Shown here in pieces: positions 42,668-51,706 of a DNA stretch of 64,000 nt; positions within the stretch are counted from its first letter, which is position 1, and every line of letters starts with the position of its first letter. The position numbers were made by a program, and so were the translations under genes. The stretch is from JACDAN01 sp963847235 (GTDB lineage: Bacteria; Actinomycetota; Thermoleophilia; Gaiellales; Gaiellaceae), in contig CAWJYU010000013.1 of the NCBI GenBank assembly GCA_963847235.1, forward strand, positions 52,316-116,315, written 5' to 3'. A model generated the notes under the pieces. It saw only the letters and a program-made list of their open reading frames with translations. It made no database searches and was not told where the DNA came from.

Positions 42668-45073
42668 CTAATGGGGCGTCTGCGCGGTCGACAAGGCCCC
42701 GAGCTCTCGCGCACGAGCGATCGCGTCCTCCCGCGACGAGACCCGAAGCTTCTGGTAGATCGACTTGGTGTGTGAGTGGATCGTGTTGAAGGAAAGAAAG
42801 AGCACCTTGCCGATCTCTCGCTTGGTCAGGCCGTCCGCGAGGTAGCGGAGAACCTCGAGCTCGCGCTCTGTCAGGTCGCTGTCACCGTCGACTCGACGGT
42901 GGGCCGGCGTCAGCGTGCGCGCGACTTCGACGAGGCGGGCGCTCAGGACTCCTGGATCCGGGCAGCTCGCAAGGAGTTTCCTCGCCTCCTCGAGCATCGC
43001 CCGCGCGGGAGCGGGTGCCTCGAGAGCGCAGCGCACCGGGGCTGACACGAGCAGCGCATCCGCAATGTCCAGCGGCTGGCCTCGGGCCCGAAGGTTCGCC
43101 AGGCCTCGGTCGAGCAGTTTCCCTGCCTCCTCGGGCTCGTTACTGCGGGCGAGGGCGGCGCCAAGGGCCACATGAGCGAGGCCTGCGCCGGGCTCGTCGG
43201 TAACGCCGTGAGCCTCGAGCGTGCTCAGCGCCCGCCGAGCCGCCGTCACGGCGATGTCGATGTCGCCGGCCTCGAGCGAGATCCGCGCGAGCATCGCCCT
43301 CGCGATGCCGACGACGAGCCACTCGTTCGAGCGCGCGGCGAGGAAGGCGGCCTGCTCGAGAGGCGCGCGGGCCGCCTCGTCCTCGCCCGTAAGACACCGC
43401 GCCCATCCGAGCGCGAGTAGAGAGACAGGTCTTCCGACCGAGAACGAGTCGTCCAGGAGCTCAGAGGCCCGTGCGGCGGCGCCCAGCATGCGGGCCGAGT
43501 CGCCCCAGGGGAAGTAGGCACGGATCAGGGCGGTCGCGGCGTCGAACGGGACGCCGCACGGCATCGGCCGCTCGGATCCGGCCAACTCCGCTGACTCGAG
43601 CGCGGCGAGCGAGTCTTCGCGGCGATTGAGCACGCTCAGCGCCCAGGCGCTAACGACTGCGAGTCGCGGATCTCGCTCGACGTTCGCCCTGGGAAGTTCG
43701 TCGAGCTCGCGGAGGATTGCCGCGGCGTCGTCCTGCTCGAGCGAGGGGCGCCAGTCTTCCAAGACCAACGTGATCGCGCTCTCGGACGCATTGGCGGCAA
43801 CGGCGTGACGCACGGCCTCGTACCGGTAGCCCTCCGGACCGAGCCACTCGGAGGCCCGCTGGTGCACGGCACGGGCGAGTTCGGGATCGCTCTGGAGCAG
43901 TCGGTTCCGGAGCACGTCCGCGAACAACTCGTGGTAGCGGTACCACTCCCGGCGGTCGTCGAGCGGGATCAGGAAGAGGTTGGCTCGCTCGAGCTCGACC
44001 AACACCTCGGCTGACCCCTGCCGCCCGGTGGCCGCGTCGCAGAGAGCTCCACACATCGTGTCGAGAGCTGACGTCTCGAGCAAGAACTGGTGGCGCTCCT
44101 CATCAAGCGTATTGAGCACGACCTCGGTCAAGTAGTCGACGATGTGACGGCTGGCGCCGCCAAAGTGCGCGACGAAACCGGCCCGATCATCCGCTTGAGA
44201 AAGCGACATCGCCGCCAGGTGAACGCCGACCGGCCAGCCTTCGGTGCGCCCATGCAGCACGCTCAGGCTCTCAGTCGCGAGGCCGAGGTGCAGGATCTCG
44301 TTGAGGAACGTGGCTGACTCGGCCTCGGTGAAGCTGAGGTCTACGGCACGAAGCTCGAGCAGCTCCTCGAGGGCGCGCAGCCTCCCCATCGGGATCGGTG
44401 GATCCGAGCGCGTCGAGAGGGCCACTGTGACGTTCCCCGGCGTCCGTTCGAGGAAGAAATTGAGCGAGTCATGGCAGCTGCGATTCGTGATCTCCTGATA
44501 GTCGTCGAGCACGAGGACGAGGTTCTCGCTGAGCCCTTCCAGCTCGTGGAGCACAGCCGGGACGACCGCATCCACAACATCCGCGCGCGGCTCGCTCAGT
44601 GCAGTCAACGCGGCGGCGCCGCATTCAGGCGCTACCTGCCCGATTGCGTGAACGATGTAGCTCCAGAACGTGACGGGGTCGTTGTCCCCCGAGTCGAGGG
44701 AGACGCAGGCAAAGGGGCGGGCATCGACCTCGCGCCACTGCGCGAGGAGGGTCGTCTTTCCGAACCCCGGCGGCGCAGCAAACAGGACGAGCTTCGGCGC
44801 CGAATCGCGCAGCACCTCGGTGCAGCGCGGGCGGGGGAGAGCGTCGCGCGGGGCGCGAACTCGATCAAACTTCCACTCGAAGACGGCCCAATCGTCGGTG
44901 GGGGCACCTATGAGTCGATCGACCGCAGTCGACGTGGCGGTCACGTCGAGGAGAGCCTGACGCGCCGGTGGGGGACGAGCGCCTTGGTCACGTTGCCTCT
45001 CGGTAGGCGGTGCCCTTTTCCGTACGCGACCAGCGTCGCTCACGAGAGCGTCAGTGGCAATGGAGGCCTGCAC
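42668..45073 (-). CDS. LAL/MalT-like LuxR-family regulator (second copy), candidate regulon activator
   Basis: 801 residues from ATG 45073; GTG 44944 gives 758 residues and begins just before the conserved DDWAVFEWKFDRVRAP. Walker A FAAPPGFGKTTLLAQWREVD; Walker B LVLVLDDYQEITNRSCHDSL; a long helical-repeat middle; C-terminal LuxR HTH LTERELEVLRYLADGLTKRE then IGKVLFLSFNTIHSHTKSIY. Uninterrupted frame, unlike the first LAL. MalT-type proteins bind repeated GGGGAKGAGG-like boxes after ATP and inducer binding; five elements with GGGTGA/GGGYGATG half-sites lie in front of nearby genes, one in the divergent gap of this gene. I infer that it controls them. Confidence 0.85.
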   Translation of the reverse strand: MQASIATDALVSDAGRVRKRAPPTERQRDQGARPPPARQALLDVTATSTAVDRLIGAPTDDWAVFEWKFDRVRAPRDALPRPRCTEVLRDSAPKLVLFAAPPGFGKTTLLAQWREVDARPFACVSLDSGDNDPVTFWSYIVHAIGQVAPECGAAALTALSEPRADVVDAVVPAVLHELEGLSENLVLVLDDYQEITNRSCHDSLNFFLERTPGNVTVALSTRSDPPIPMGRLRALEELLELRAVDLSFTEAESATFLNEILHLGLATESLSVLHGRTEGWPVGVHLAAMSLSQADDRAGFVAHFGGASRHIVDYLTEVVLNTLDEERHQFLLETSALDTMCGALCDAATGRQGSAEVLVELERANLFLIPLDDRREWYRYHELFADVLRNRLLQSDPELARAVHQRASEWLGPEGYRYEAVRHAVAANASESAITLVLEDWRPSLEQDDAAAILRELDELPRANVERDPRLAVVSAWALSVLNRREDSLAALESAELAGSERPMPCGVPFDAATALIRAYFPWGDSARMLGAAARASELLDDSFSVGRPVSLLALGWARCLTGEDEAARAPLEQAAFLAARSNEWLVVGIARAMLARISLEAGDIDIAVTAARRALSTLEAHGVTDEPGAGLAHVALGAALARSNEPEEAGKLLDRGLANLRARGQPLDIADALLVSAPVRCALEAPAPARAMLEEARKLLASCPDPGVLSARLVEVARTLTPAHRRVDGDSDLTERELEVLRYLADGLTKREIGKVLFLSFNTIHSHTKSIYQKLRVSSREDAIARARELGALSTAQTPH

Positions 45074-45135
45074 GGAACTTCGGTCGTGCCAACGCCCGGG
45101 GTGCGTGCACCCCCAACCTGTCTCTCGTGTCGCAT

Positions 45136-45167
45136 TTCACCTGGGTGAACGGCATCGGCGGGTGAAG
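45136..45167 (+). promoter_or_regulatory. regulon element a
   Basis: TTCACCTGGGTGAA (45136-45149) and GGGTGAAG (45160-45167); the two direct GGGTGA half-sites start 17 bp apart. Between the LAL gene (minus) and the DUF7144 gene (plus), 75 bp before the latter. Confidence 0.7.
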
Positions 45168-45241
45168 TCTGAGGCGCAGACCGGCCGGAGAATGGCGGAG
45201 GGAAGGGACGACGTTGTCCACGCACGAGAGAAGGAGCTGAG

Positions 45242-45727
45242 ATGACCGACTACCCCCAGACGCAAGCCGCGGAAGTCAGCGAATCCGCCGGCGCGGGCTA
45301 CGTCTTCGCCGGCGTCATCCTGATCATCGTCGGCTGCTTTCAGGCCATCGCCGGCCTGGCCGCGATCTTCGAGGACGAGTTCTTCGTCGTGTCGCCGAAC
45401 TACGTCTTCGAGGTCGACACCACAACGTGGGGTTGGATCCATCTGATTCTGGGCGTGGTCCTCGCCTTCGCGGGCTACTCGCTCTTCGCGGCCAAGACGT
45501 GGGCGCGCGTGGTCGGCGTGACTCTCGCAGCGCTGAGCGCGATCGTGAACTTCTTCTTCATCCCGTACTACCCGTTCTGGTCGATCCTGATCATCGCGCT
45601 GGACATCTGGGTGATCTGGGCCTTGACGCGGTCGGTTTCGTCAGCGGAGGAGCTGACGACCAGCGAGATGATTGGATGGACACGGGTGGAAGGTGATGCG
45701 TCGACCGCCGCCCCGACCAGGACCTAG
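45242..45727 (+). CDS. DUF7144-family membrane protein
   Basis: 161 residues, ATG 45242 with AAGGAG 9 bp before. Four membrane helices: AGYVFAGVILIIVGCFQAIA, WGWIHLILGVVLAFAGYSLF, WARVVGVTLAALSAIVNFFF and WSILIIALDIWVIWALTRSV. The FFVVSPNYVFEVDTTTWGWI loop between helices 1 and 2 is typical of this family, which is uncharacterised and common in actinobacteria. Preceded by regulon element a and divergent from the LAL gene. Confidence 0.85.
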   Translation: MTDYPQTQAAEVSESAGAGYVFAGVILIIVGCFQAIAGLAAIFEDEFFVVSPNYVFEVDTTTWGWIHLILGVVLAFAGYSLFAAKTWARVVGVTLAALSAIVNFFFIPYYPFWSILIIALDIWVIWALTRSVSSAEELTTSEMIGWTRVEGDASTAAPTRT

Positions 45728-45743
45728 CGGGTCGAAGAGCGTC

Positions 45744-45926
45744 ATGAAGGCTTACGTGAACGGGCGCAACGCGGTCGCGGCGGTCATGTCGCACCTGCGA
45801 AAGCCGCGCTTTCGCCGCCGGCTAGCACGGGGACTCGACGGCGTGGTCCATCGGGTTTCGGCGCGTCTTGCCGTCCCGCCGGCGCGGACTGCGGCGATGG
45901 CTGCCGCTGAGACACTGAGACACTGA
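45744..45926 (+). CDS. small basic protein
   Basis: 60 residues from ATG 45744 (GAAGAG 4-9 bp before). MKAYVNGRNAVAAVMSHLRK then PRFRRRLARGLDGVVHRVSA; strongly basic and helical. It sits 16 bp after DUF7144 and 17 bp before CYTH, so it is likely translated in the same unit. No family recognised. Confidence 0.5.
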   Translation: MKAYVNGRNAVAAVMSHLRKPRFRRRLARGLDGVVHRVSARLAVPPARTAAMAAAETLRH

Positions 45927-45943
45927 CTACCGAGATCACGACA

Positions 45944-46720
45944 ATGGCCACAACAGAGACCCCCACGCTTTCCGATCAGGACCTCGCCGAGCTGGTTGCG
46001 TTGACGAAAGGCGCCGACAGCGTGGAGCTCAAGTTGACCGTGCCGGTGTCAGACCGGAGTCGCGGAGCGGAGGCGCTCGGGGTGGATCCCCTCGACGCTC
46101 AGATTCGGCAGGTCTACTTCTTCGACACGCCGGAGCTCGCGCTCAACAAGAGCGGCGTCGTCGTCCGTGCCCGCCGCGTCCAGGGGAAGGGGGACGATAC
46201 GGTCGTGAAGCTGCGCCCGGTGGTCCCGAAGGAGCTTCCGGCCGCGCTACGCCGCTCGCCGAACTTCGGCGTCGAGGTCGATGCCATGCCGGGCGGGTTC
46301 GTCTGCTCGGGATCGATGAAGCGCGCGCTGAAGACACCCGTCGTCAGGGATGCGGTGTTCGGGAAGCGGCGGCTCAGCAAGCTCTACTCCAAGGAGCAGC
46401 GGGCCCTCTACGCGGCGCACGCACCCGCGGGGCTGGAGCTGGACGACCTCTCGATCCTCGGCCCGCTCTCCGTGCTCAAGCTGAAGTTCGCGCCTGAGGG
46501 CTTCGACCGCAAACTCGTTTCCGAGCTTTGGCTCTACCCGGACAACTCCATGATCCTCGAGCTGTCGACGAAATGCGCGCCCTCGGAGACGTTCCAGGTC
46601 GTCGCCGAATCGAAGGCATTCCTGACGCAAAACGGCGTCGAGCTCACCGGTGAGCAGGAGACCAAGACGAAGAAGGCGCTCCAGTACTTCTCGAAGCAGC
46701 TGCGGGCAGACGGCGACTAG
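45944..46720 (+). CDS. CYTH-domain protein
   Basis: 258 residues from ATG 45944. CYTH/triphosphate-tunnel-type beta barrel: SVELKLTVPVSDRSRG near residues 27-42 (short form of the ExExK strand), QIRQVYFFDTPELALNKSGV, VVRARRVQGKGDDTVVKLRP and VLKLKFAPEG, alternating charged residues facing the tunnel, and an acidic strand SMILELSTK near the end. Family members hydrolyse triphosphates or bind polyanions. Third gene of the DUF7144 unit; converges with a response-regulator gene (4-bp overlap). Confidence 0.8.
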   Translation: MATTETPTLSDQDLAELVALTKGADSVELKLTVPVSDRSRGAEALGVDPLDAQIRQVYFFDTPELALNKSGVVVRARRVQGKGDDTVVKLRPVVPKELPAALRRSPNFGVEVDAMPGGFVCSGSMKRALKTPVVRDAVFGKRRLSKLYSKEQRALYAAHAPAGLELDDLSILGPLSVLKLKFAPEGFDRKLVSELWLYPDNSMILELSTKCAPSETFQVVAESKAFLTQNGVELTGEQETKTKKALQYFSKQLRADGD

Positions 46721-47412
46721 GGCGCGGTCGAGCGCGCGTCCTCGGCTTCCCGCTCCTCCGACAGGAACGCAAGGGTGGCCCTGACCCGCTTGCTGGCGTC
46801 CTCCGCGTCGGAGAGATCCAGCTTGGAGAAGATGTGGTTGATGTGCTTTTCGACGGCTCGCTTCGTGAGCACGAGCGACTCGGCGATTGCGCTGTTGCTC
46901 TTCCCCTGAGCGATCAGGGCGAGGACCTCGCGCTCCCGCGGAGTGAGAGCCGCCAGGGACGAGCGCTTGGAGTGAGTCTTCGACCCGACGAGCTGGTCCA
47001 CGATCCTCGTGTCCAGGACTGAGCCGCCCTCTGCGACGGTCTCGATGGCGGAGACGAGCTGTGCGCGGTCGTGCACGCGCTCCTTGAGCAGGTACCCGCG
47101 GCCGTCCGAGCCCGACTCGAGCAGCGCAAGCGCGTAGACCGGCTCGGTGTACTGGCTGAGCACCACCACTCCCACGTCCGGGTTGGTCTCCCGCATGAGC
47201 GCCGCGAACCGGATCCCCTCGTCGTTGTGCGACGGGGGCATCCGGATGTCCGTCAACACCACGTCTGGTGGATCGGCCTCGATCGCTTCGAGCAGCGAGG
47301 GCAGGTCTGCGTAGGCGCCTACGAGCTCGATGTTCTGCTGTCCGGCGAGCACCTGCGCAAGGCCCTCTCGCACGAGCAGACTGTCGTCCGCGATGACGAC
47401 GCGAATGGGCAC
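46717..47412 (-). CDS. NarL/FixJ-type response regulator
   Basis: 231 residues from GTG 47412 (VPIRVVIADDSLLVREGLAQ). Receiver domain with the acidic pair in VVIADDS, phospho-acceptor Asp in DVVLTDIRMPP, and Lys in GYLLKERV. C-terminal LuxR HTH: LTPREREVLALIAQGKSNSA and IAESLVLTKRAVEKHINHIF. Likely partner is the histidine kinase at 48032-49932. A further in-frame start upstream would add 27 poorly coding residues. Confidence 0.9.
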   Translation of the reverse strand: MPIRVVIADDSLLVREGLAQVLAGQQNIELVGAYADLPSLLEAIEADPPDVVLTDIRMPPSHNDEGIRFAALMRETNPDVGVVVLSQYTEPVYALALLESGSDGRGYLLKERVHDRAQLVSAIETVAEGGSVLDTRIVDQLVGSKTHSKRSSLAALTPREREVLALIAQGKSNSAIAESLVLTKRAVEKHINHIFSKLDLSDAEDASKRVRATLAFLSEEREAEDARSTAP

Positions 47413-47595
47413 GGACGCACGATAACTAGGCGTCAATGCGCGATCGTCATGCACGCACCCCACGCGAAGACATGCACAAGATCGGACGGACACAGGCAGG
47501 CGTCATTGCAGGCCCTGTTTACGCGGACGAAGGTGGGGTACTACGACCGCGGCTCGTCAGTCCTGGCACCCGAATCGACACCAATCAGACACCAG

Positions 47596-48035
47596 ATGGA
47601 CACACGAGAGCGAGGAACCGCGATTGGACGGCGAGCACGGGTCGGCGTCGGGGTGATGACGGTCGACGACCAAGCCGTGTTCCGCCAGGCCGCACGGGAG
47701 GTGATCGAGGCCACCGACGGCTTCGAGTACTTGGGCGAGGCCGGCTCCGGGGAGGAGGCGCTCGCGCTCGCGGGCGAGCTCGATCCCGACCTCGTGCTGG
47801 TCGACGTCCGCATGCCCGGGATCGACGGATTCGAGACGGCGCGCCGCCTCAGCGCCGCACATCCCGCTTCCACTGTCGTGCTGATCTCGACCGAGAGCCT
47901 CGAGGAGCATCCGTCCCGGGTCGAGATGTTCGGCGCGGCGGCGTTCGTCCGGAAGGAGGACTTCGGGCCCGCTCTGCTCCGACGGTTGTGGGCCGACCAC
48001 GGCCGACGTCCGCTCGCCCCTGACGGACCGACTAG
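47596..48035 (+). CDS. stand-alone receiver domain protein, end uncertain
   Basis: From ATG 47596. Receiver fold: VGVGVMTVDDQAVFRQAARE, Asp acceptor in DPDLVLVDVRMPGIDGFETA, Thr in VVLISTES and Lys in AAFVRKEDFG. No DNA-binding domain follows; the frame as read stays open far into the antisense of the kinase gene, so a frame break near 48000 is likely and the true stop is probably TGA 48021-48023 or TAG 48033-48035. Convergent with the kinase gene; may act as phosphate sink or protein-binding output. Confidence 0.65.
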
Positions 48036-49932
48036 AGGTCAGCCGCTGCGACCGTCGGAGCCGGAGTGGTCGACGGGACCAACCGCTGCGTGGCGGCGTC
48101 GGCGACCGGGATGTTCGCCCGGACCGTGGTACCCCGTCCCGGCGTCGACTCGACCACGAGCGTCCCTCCGAGCGCGGCGATCCGGTCTGAGATGTTCGCC
48201 AGCCCTTGACCCGCGTGCCGGGCCGATTCGACGTCGTAACCGATGCCGTCGTCGACGATCTCGAAGGAGAGCCGGCCATCGCCGTCCCAGAGCCGAACTA
48301 CCGAGGTCGCGCCCAAGCTGGCGTGCTTGTCGACGTTCTGGAGGCCTTCCACGCAGCAGAAGTAGACGGCGGCCTCCACGTCCTCGGGGTAGCGGCCGAT
48401 CTCTGCAACCTCGAGCGTCGCCGGTGAAGCCGAACGCCGCACGACGCTGGCCAGAGCCTGCTGGAGTCCGAACTCGCGAAGCAGAGGCGGGTAGAGGCCA
48501 TGGGCGAGGTCGCGGAGCTCCCCAGAATCTCCTCGAGCTCCTTGCCGACGGCGTCGAGCCGCTGTGCGCCCTCTGGATCCGCGAGCTCGCGGGCCAGGCC
48601 GACTCTGATGCTCAGTGCGACCAAGTGCTGCTGCGCCCCGTCATGGAGGTCGCGCTCGATCTTGCGGCGCTCGTTGTCGCCCGTTGCCACGATGCGAGCA
48701 CGCGTCGCGTGGAGCTCTTCGTTCGTCGACTGGAGCTCGGCCGTCAAGCGACCGTTCTCGATGGCCAGCAGTAGCGCCTGACCGGCGGCTGCGACGAGCT
48801 CTGGGTCGGTGTCCAGAGCCGCGTCGTGCCTGATCACCGCCACGGTTTCGCCGTTCCGCGTGACCGGAGTCGACGACTGGCGTGCCGGAGGCGCGGACGG
48901 AAGAGGCTCGCCGCTCGAGTCGACAAAGCCGCCGGCCTGCTCGAGTCTGAACCCGATCTCGAGCGATGGATCATCGAGTGCATCGGCCAGCGTCGTGCGC
49001 AGCTCAGCGGCGCTCGGGCTCTCTACCAGGCGGGTGACGATCTTCTTTAACGCCGTCGCGGCGAAGAATGTGCTTACCACGATCGAAAGCACAAATCCGT
49101 AGGGAAGCAGGGCGCGACAAACCGCGAGGAACCAGCCGACGTCCGAGATCGTGCTGGGATCCAGATCGAGATGATCGCCGACGATGCCGTGGAAGATCAG
49201 GACGGTCGCCGCAAGCATCACGGCGGGTACGTAGACGGGAATGAGCGCGCGCCTGCGCGGTCGAGTTGCCGTCGCCAGGCGGTAGAACAAGACCGCGAGA
49301 GTCCCCACTCCGAGCGCGAGCGTCAGGTACGAACCGTTGCTGCCGAACCCGTCGGCGATCGTCGGACGGTCGGCGATCATGAAGGCGTTCGTGGGACACC
49401 CCGCGTTGCAGCCGGCAATCGGCCCGCCGCCGCTCACGACGGGCGAGAAGAAAAGCTGAGGAAAGGACGATGTAAAGAAGGAAAGCGCCCATCCCGCGAG
49501 CAGCAGCCGCTCCACCCAGCCGCCAAGCCGTCCGTCGGGGAAGGCGAAGATGACATAGAAGGCCAGGACGAACGACGGGAAGTCACCGAACACACCGATG
49601 CTGTGGAGCACGGGATCGGACGCCCCTTGCAGCGACATGACGACCGACGCAAGCGCCAGCGCCACGAACGCGAGGCCGAGGCGGTTGCCGGGACGTCGCA
49701 CCAGCCAGTAGAGCGCCGCGCTGGACCATCCCACGATGATCACGGCCCGCTGGATGCCGTACGCAATCGGATCGACGAGGTGGTCGCTCGTCGCGAGGAG
49801 CAGACCCGCTCCGATCGCGACGAGAACCGCAGCGATCGCAGCGGCGATCAGGACGCCGCGTCGAGCGAGGATCGTCGCGACGGTAGGCGACGTCGCTGAA
49901 GCGGCTCCATGCTGTGCGACGGCCGTGGACAC
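48032..49932 (-). CDS. membrane sensor histidine kinase (HisKA_3 type), one frame break
   Basis: About 633 residues from GTG 49932. Eight or so membrane helices in the first 300 residues (AAAIAAVLVAIGAGLLLATS; SFVLAFYVIFAFPDG; VGTLAVLFYRLATATRPRRR). Then a GAF-like linker, the NarX-type dimerisation box IVATGDNERRKIERDLHDGA with phosphorylated His, and an HATPase domain (GLQNVDKHASLGATSVVRL; DDGIGYD; GQGLANISDRIAALGG). Near 48520 a GGGG run stands where GGGGG is expected; restoring one G yields LGELRDLAHGLYPPLLREFG. Sensor of membrane or soluble signal; pairs with one or both response regulators nearby. Confidence 0.85.
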
Positions 49933-50089
49933 ACCAACCCTCCCGAATTGCGACGGCGATGTCTATTTAGCCAGGGACACCGCCGCCTGTCCAGTCAACG
50001 CCTCGCGACGGCGCGCTGCGGCGGCTAGAATCCGTGCGCTCGATCAGCTCGACGCGGTAGACCGATCGGCCGTGCGCGAGGCGGTCCAC

Positions 50090-50121
50090 TTCACCCGGGT
50101 GAACGAGGCTGGCGGGTGATG
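50090..50121 (+). promoter_or_regulatory. regulon element b
   Basis: TTCACCCGGGTGAA (50090-50103) and GGGTGATG (50114-50121), GGGTGA half-sites 17 bp apart. 37 bp before the coiled-coil gene at 50158, in the 225-bp gap after the divergent kinase gene. Confidence 0.75.
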
Positions 50122-50157
50122 TGAGCACGCCGGTCCCTGGCGAAACTGGGAAAGCGA

Positions 50158-50592
50158 ATGGAATCGGAACAGCGAGGCAGAAACCCTCCTGCGTCGCCTG
50201 GCGACGCCGCCGACGGGCCGGTAGCTGACACACGCTCTGCAGTGTCCGTGACCGAGACGATCGAGCAGCCGCTGGATACGGGCGTATCCGAAGCTCGCGT
50301 GCCTACGTGGGTCTGGGTCGTCTTGGGCGTGCTGGGTGCAGCGATGGTCGCGGTGTCGCTCGGTCTGTTCCTCGAGGCTCGCGACGCGTCGGAGAAGGCG
50401 GAAGCTGCCTCGACGTCGGCCGCCCAGCTCATGGACCGTCTCATCGCGGACGTCCAGACGACCAACAACGAGCTCAACACCTTCAACCAGCAGTTCGAGT
50501 CCGCCACCACCTCCGCTCAGGCCGCGGTGTCGTCCGCACAGGCGAAGAAAGAGCAGTCCAACCGCTCAACCCCGAGCGAACAGAGCCCATGA
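50158..50592 (+). CDS. membrane-anchored coiled-coil protein 1
   Basis: 144 residues from ATG 50158. Disordered N-terminal 45 residues, one membrane helix VPTWVWVVLGVLGAAMVAVS (about residues 48-67), then a helical coiled coil (EKAEAASTSAAQLMDRLIAD) to a polar C-terminus. No enzyme motif. Regulon element b lies just upstream and the next gene, of the same design, starts within its stop (ATGA). Confidence 0.65.
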   Translation: MESEQRGRNPPASPGDAADGPVADTRSAVSVTETIEQPLDTGVSEARVPTWVWVVLGVLGAAMVAVSLGLFLEARDASEKAEAASTSAAQLMDRLIADVQTTNNELNTFNQQFESATTSAQAAVSSAQAKKEQSNRSTPSEQSP

Positions 50593-51671
50593 CGACGCCG
50601 AAGTCCTCCGCAGACGTGGAGTCGGATTCCACCTCTGAAGCGGACGAGAGCGAGACGCTCGCGGAGTCTGCAGCTACGGAGCCCCGCGCAGATTCGGAGG
50701 CGGAGCCGGAGCTGGATGTGCCTTCCGAGGTAGGCGAGAGCGAGTCGCCGGCGGAGTCTGCGACCACGCAGCCCGCTGTGGAGGCTGAGCCGGATACCGC
50801 CGCCGTCGCAGCGCCGACGGCCGACTCCGCGGAAGCGGAGCCGGCCGTCGAGGCTGCGGTCGCGGACGCGATGCCCGAGGAGTCTCCGACCACTCCACAG
50901 CGGGCTGCGCGAGCGCCGGCCTGGGCGTGGGTCGCGATCACGCTCATGGCACTGCTGCTCCTGTCAGGCCTGATCACGCTGGCAGTCGCACGCAACGCCA
51001 ACCCGAGCACGCCGGCAGCCGTCGAGGACGCTCAGACGCTGATCACGGAGCTAGAGACGCTCAACGGCTACCTGGCGACGACGAACCAGCTCATGGCGAA
51101 CGCGATCGCGAGCGCCGAGCAGTTGAGCGCGGCCGCGCAGACCAAGCTCGCAGGCTTGTCGGCAAAGCTCGCCGACGCCGAGCCCCGCGTCGGACAGGCG
51201 CGCGCGCTTCTCGGCGACCAGCTCTCCGGGCCGACGCGCTCCGAGCTCGACCAGGTTCAGCAGCAGCTTCAGTCTCACCGGCTGACTCTCACGCAGCGGA
51301 CCGAGCGGCTCGAAGAGCAACTGCTCGCGACGATCAGCGGGGCTGTCGCCGGCCTCGATGACAGGGTCGGAGGCGCAACGGGCAGTCGCGCGAGCGCTAA
51401 CGAGGCTCGGATCGCGGCGCTCGAGAGCAAGCAGGCCGAGACCGACGCGTTCAGGGCTCAGCTCCAGGCCGAGGCCGACCGGCTCAGGGCCGAGGCCGAG
51501 CTGGTCAGGGCGGCCGTTCAGGCCCAGCGGGGCGCCATTGAGGCCCAGCGGGACGCCATTCAGGCCCAGCGCGAGCGTGCGCAAGACCTCGCTGCTGAGA
51601 TCCGACAGCTGAGGCGGACCGTGGCGGCGCTCCGGCGGATCGTCGACAGGCTGAGCTCGAGGCGGCCCTAG
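50589..51671 (+). CDS. membrane-anchored coiled-coil protein 2
   Basis: 360 residues from ATG 50589 (ATGA overlap). Highly acidic, disordered N-terminal 110 residues (ADESETLAESAATEPRADSE), one membrane helix AWAWVAITLMALLLLSGLIT, then over 200 residues of predicted coiled coil with Ala/Gln/Arg heptads, ending in a short repeat (AQRGAIEAQRDAIQAQRERA) and a basic tail. Together with its neighbour it could tether or scaffold something at the membrane. No family recognised. Confidence 0.65.
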   Translation: MTTPKSSADVESDSTSEADESETLAESAATEPRADSEAEPELDVPSEVGESESPAESATTQPAVEAEPDTAAVAAPTADSAEAEPAVEAAVADAMPEESPTTPQRAARAPAWAWVAITLMALLLLSGLITLAVARNANPSTPAAVEDAQTLITELETLNGYLATTNQLMANAIASAEQLSAAAQTKLAGLSAKLADAEPRVGQARALLGDQLSGPTRSELDQVQQQLQSHRLTLTQRTERLEEQLLATISGAVAGLDDRVGGATGSRASANEARIAALESKQAETDAFRAQLQAEADRLRAEAELVRAAVQAQRGAIEAQRDAIQAQRERAQDLAAEIRQLRRTVAALRRIVDRLSSRRP

Positions 51672-51706
51672 TAGCGACTTCCCAGTCGGCGTTGGCGTCG
51701 GCGCGT

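Noticed and set aside
47651..47659. GGGTGATG-like word in the receiver gene
   Set aside because: It encodes the conserved first beta strand (VGVMTVDD) and has no palindrome partner.
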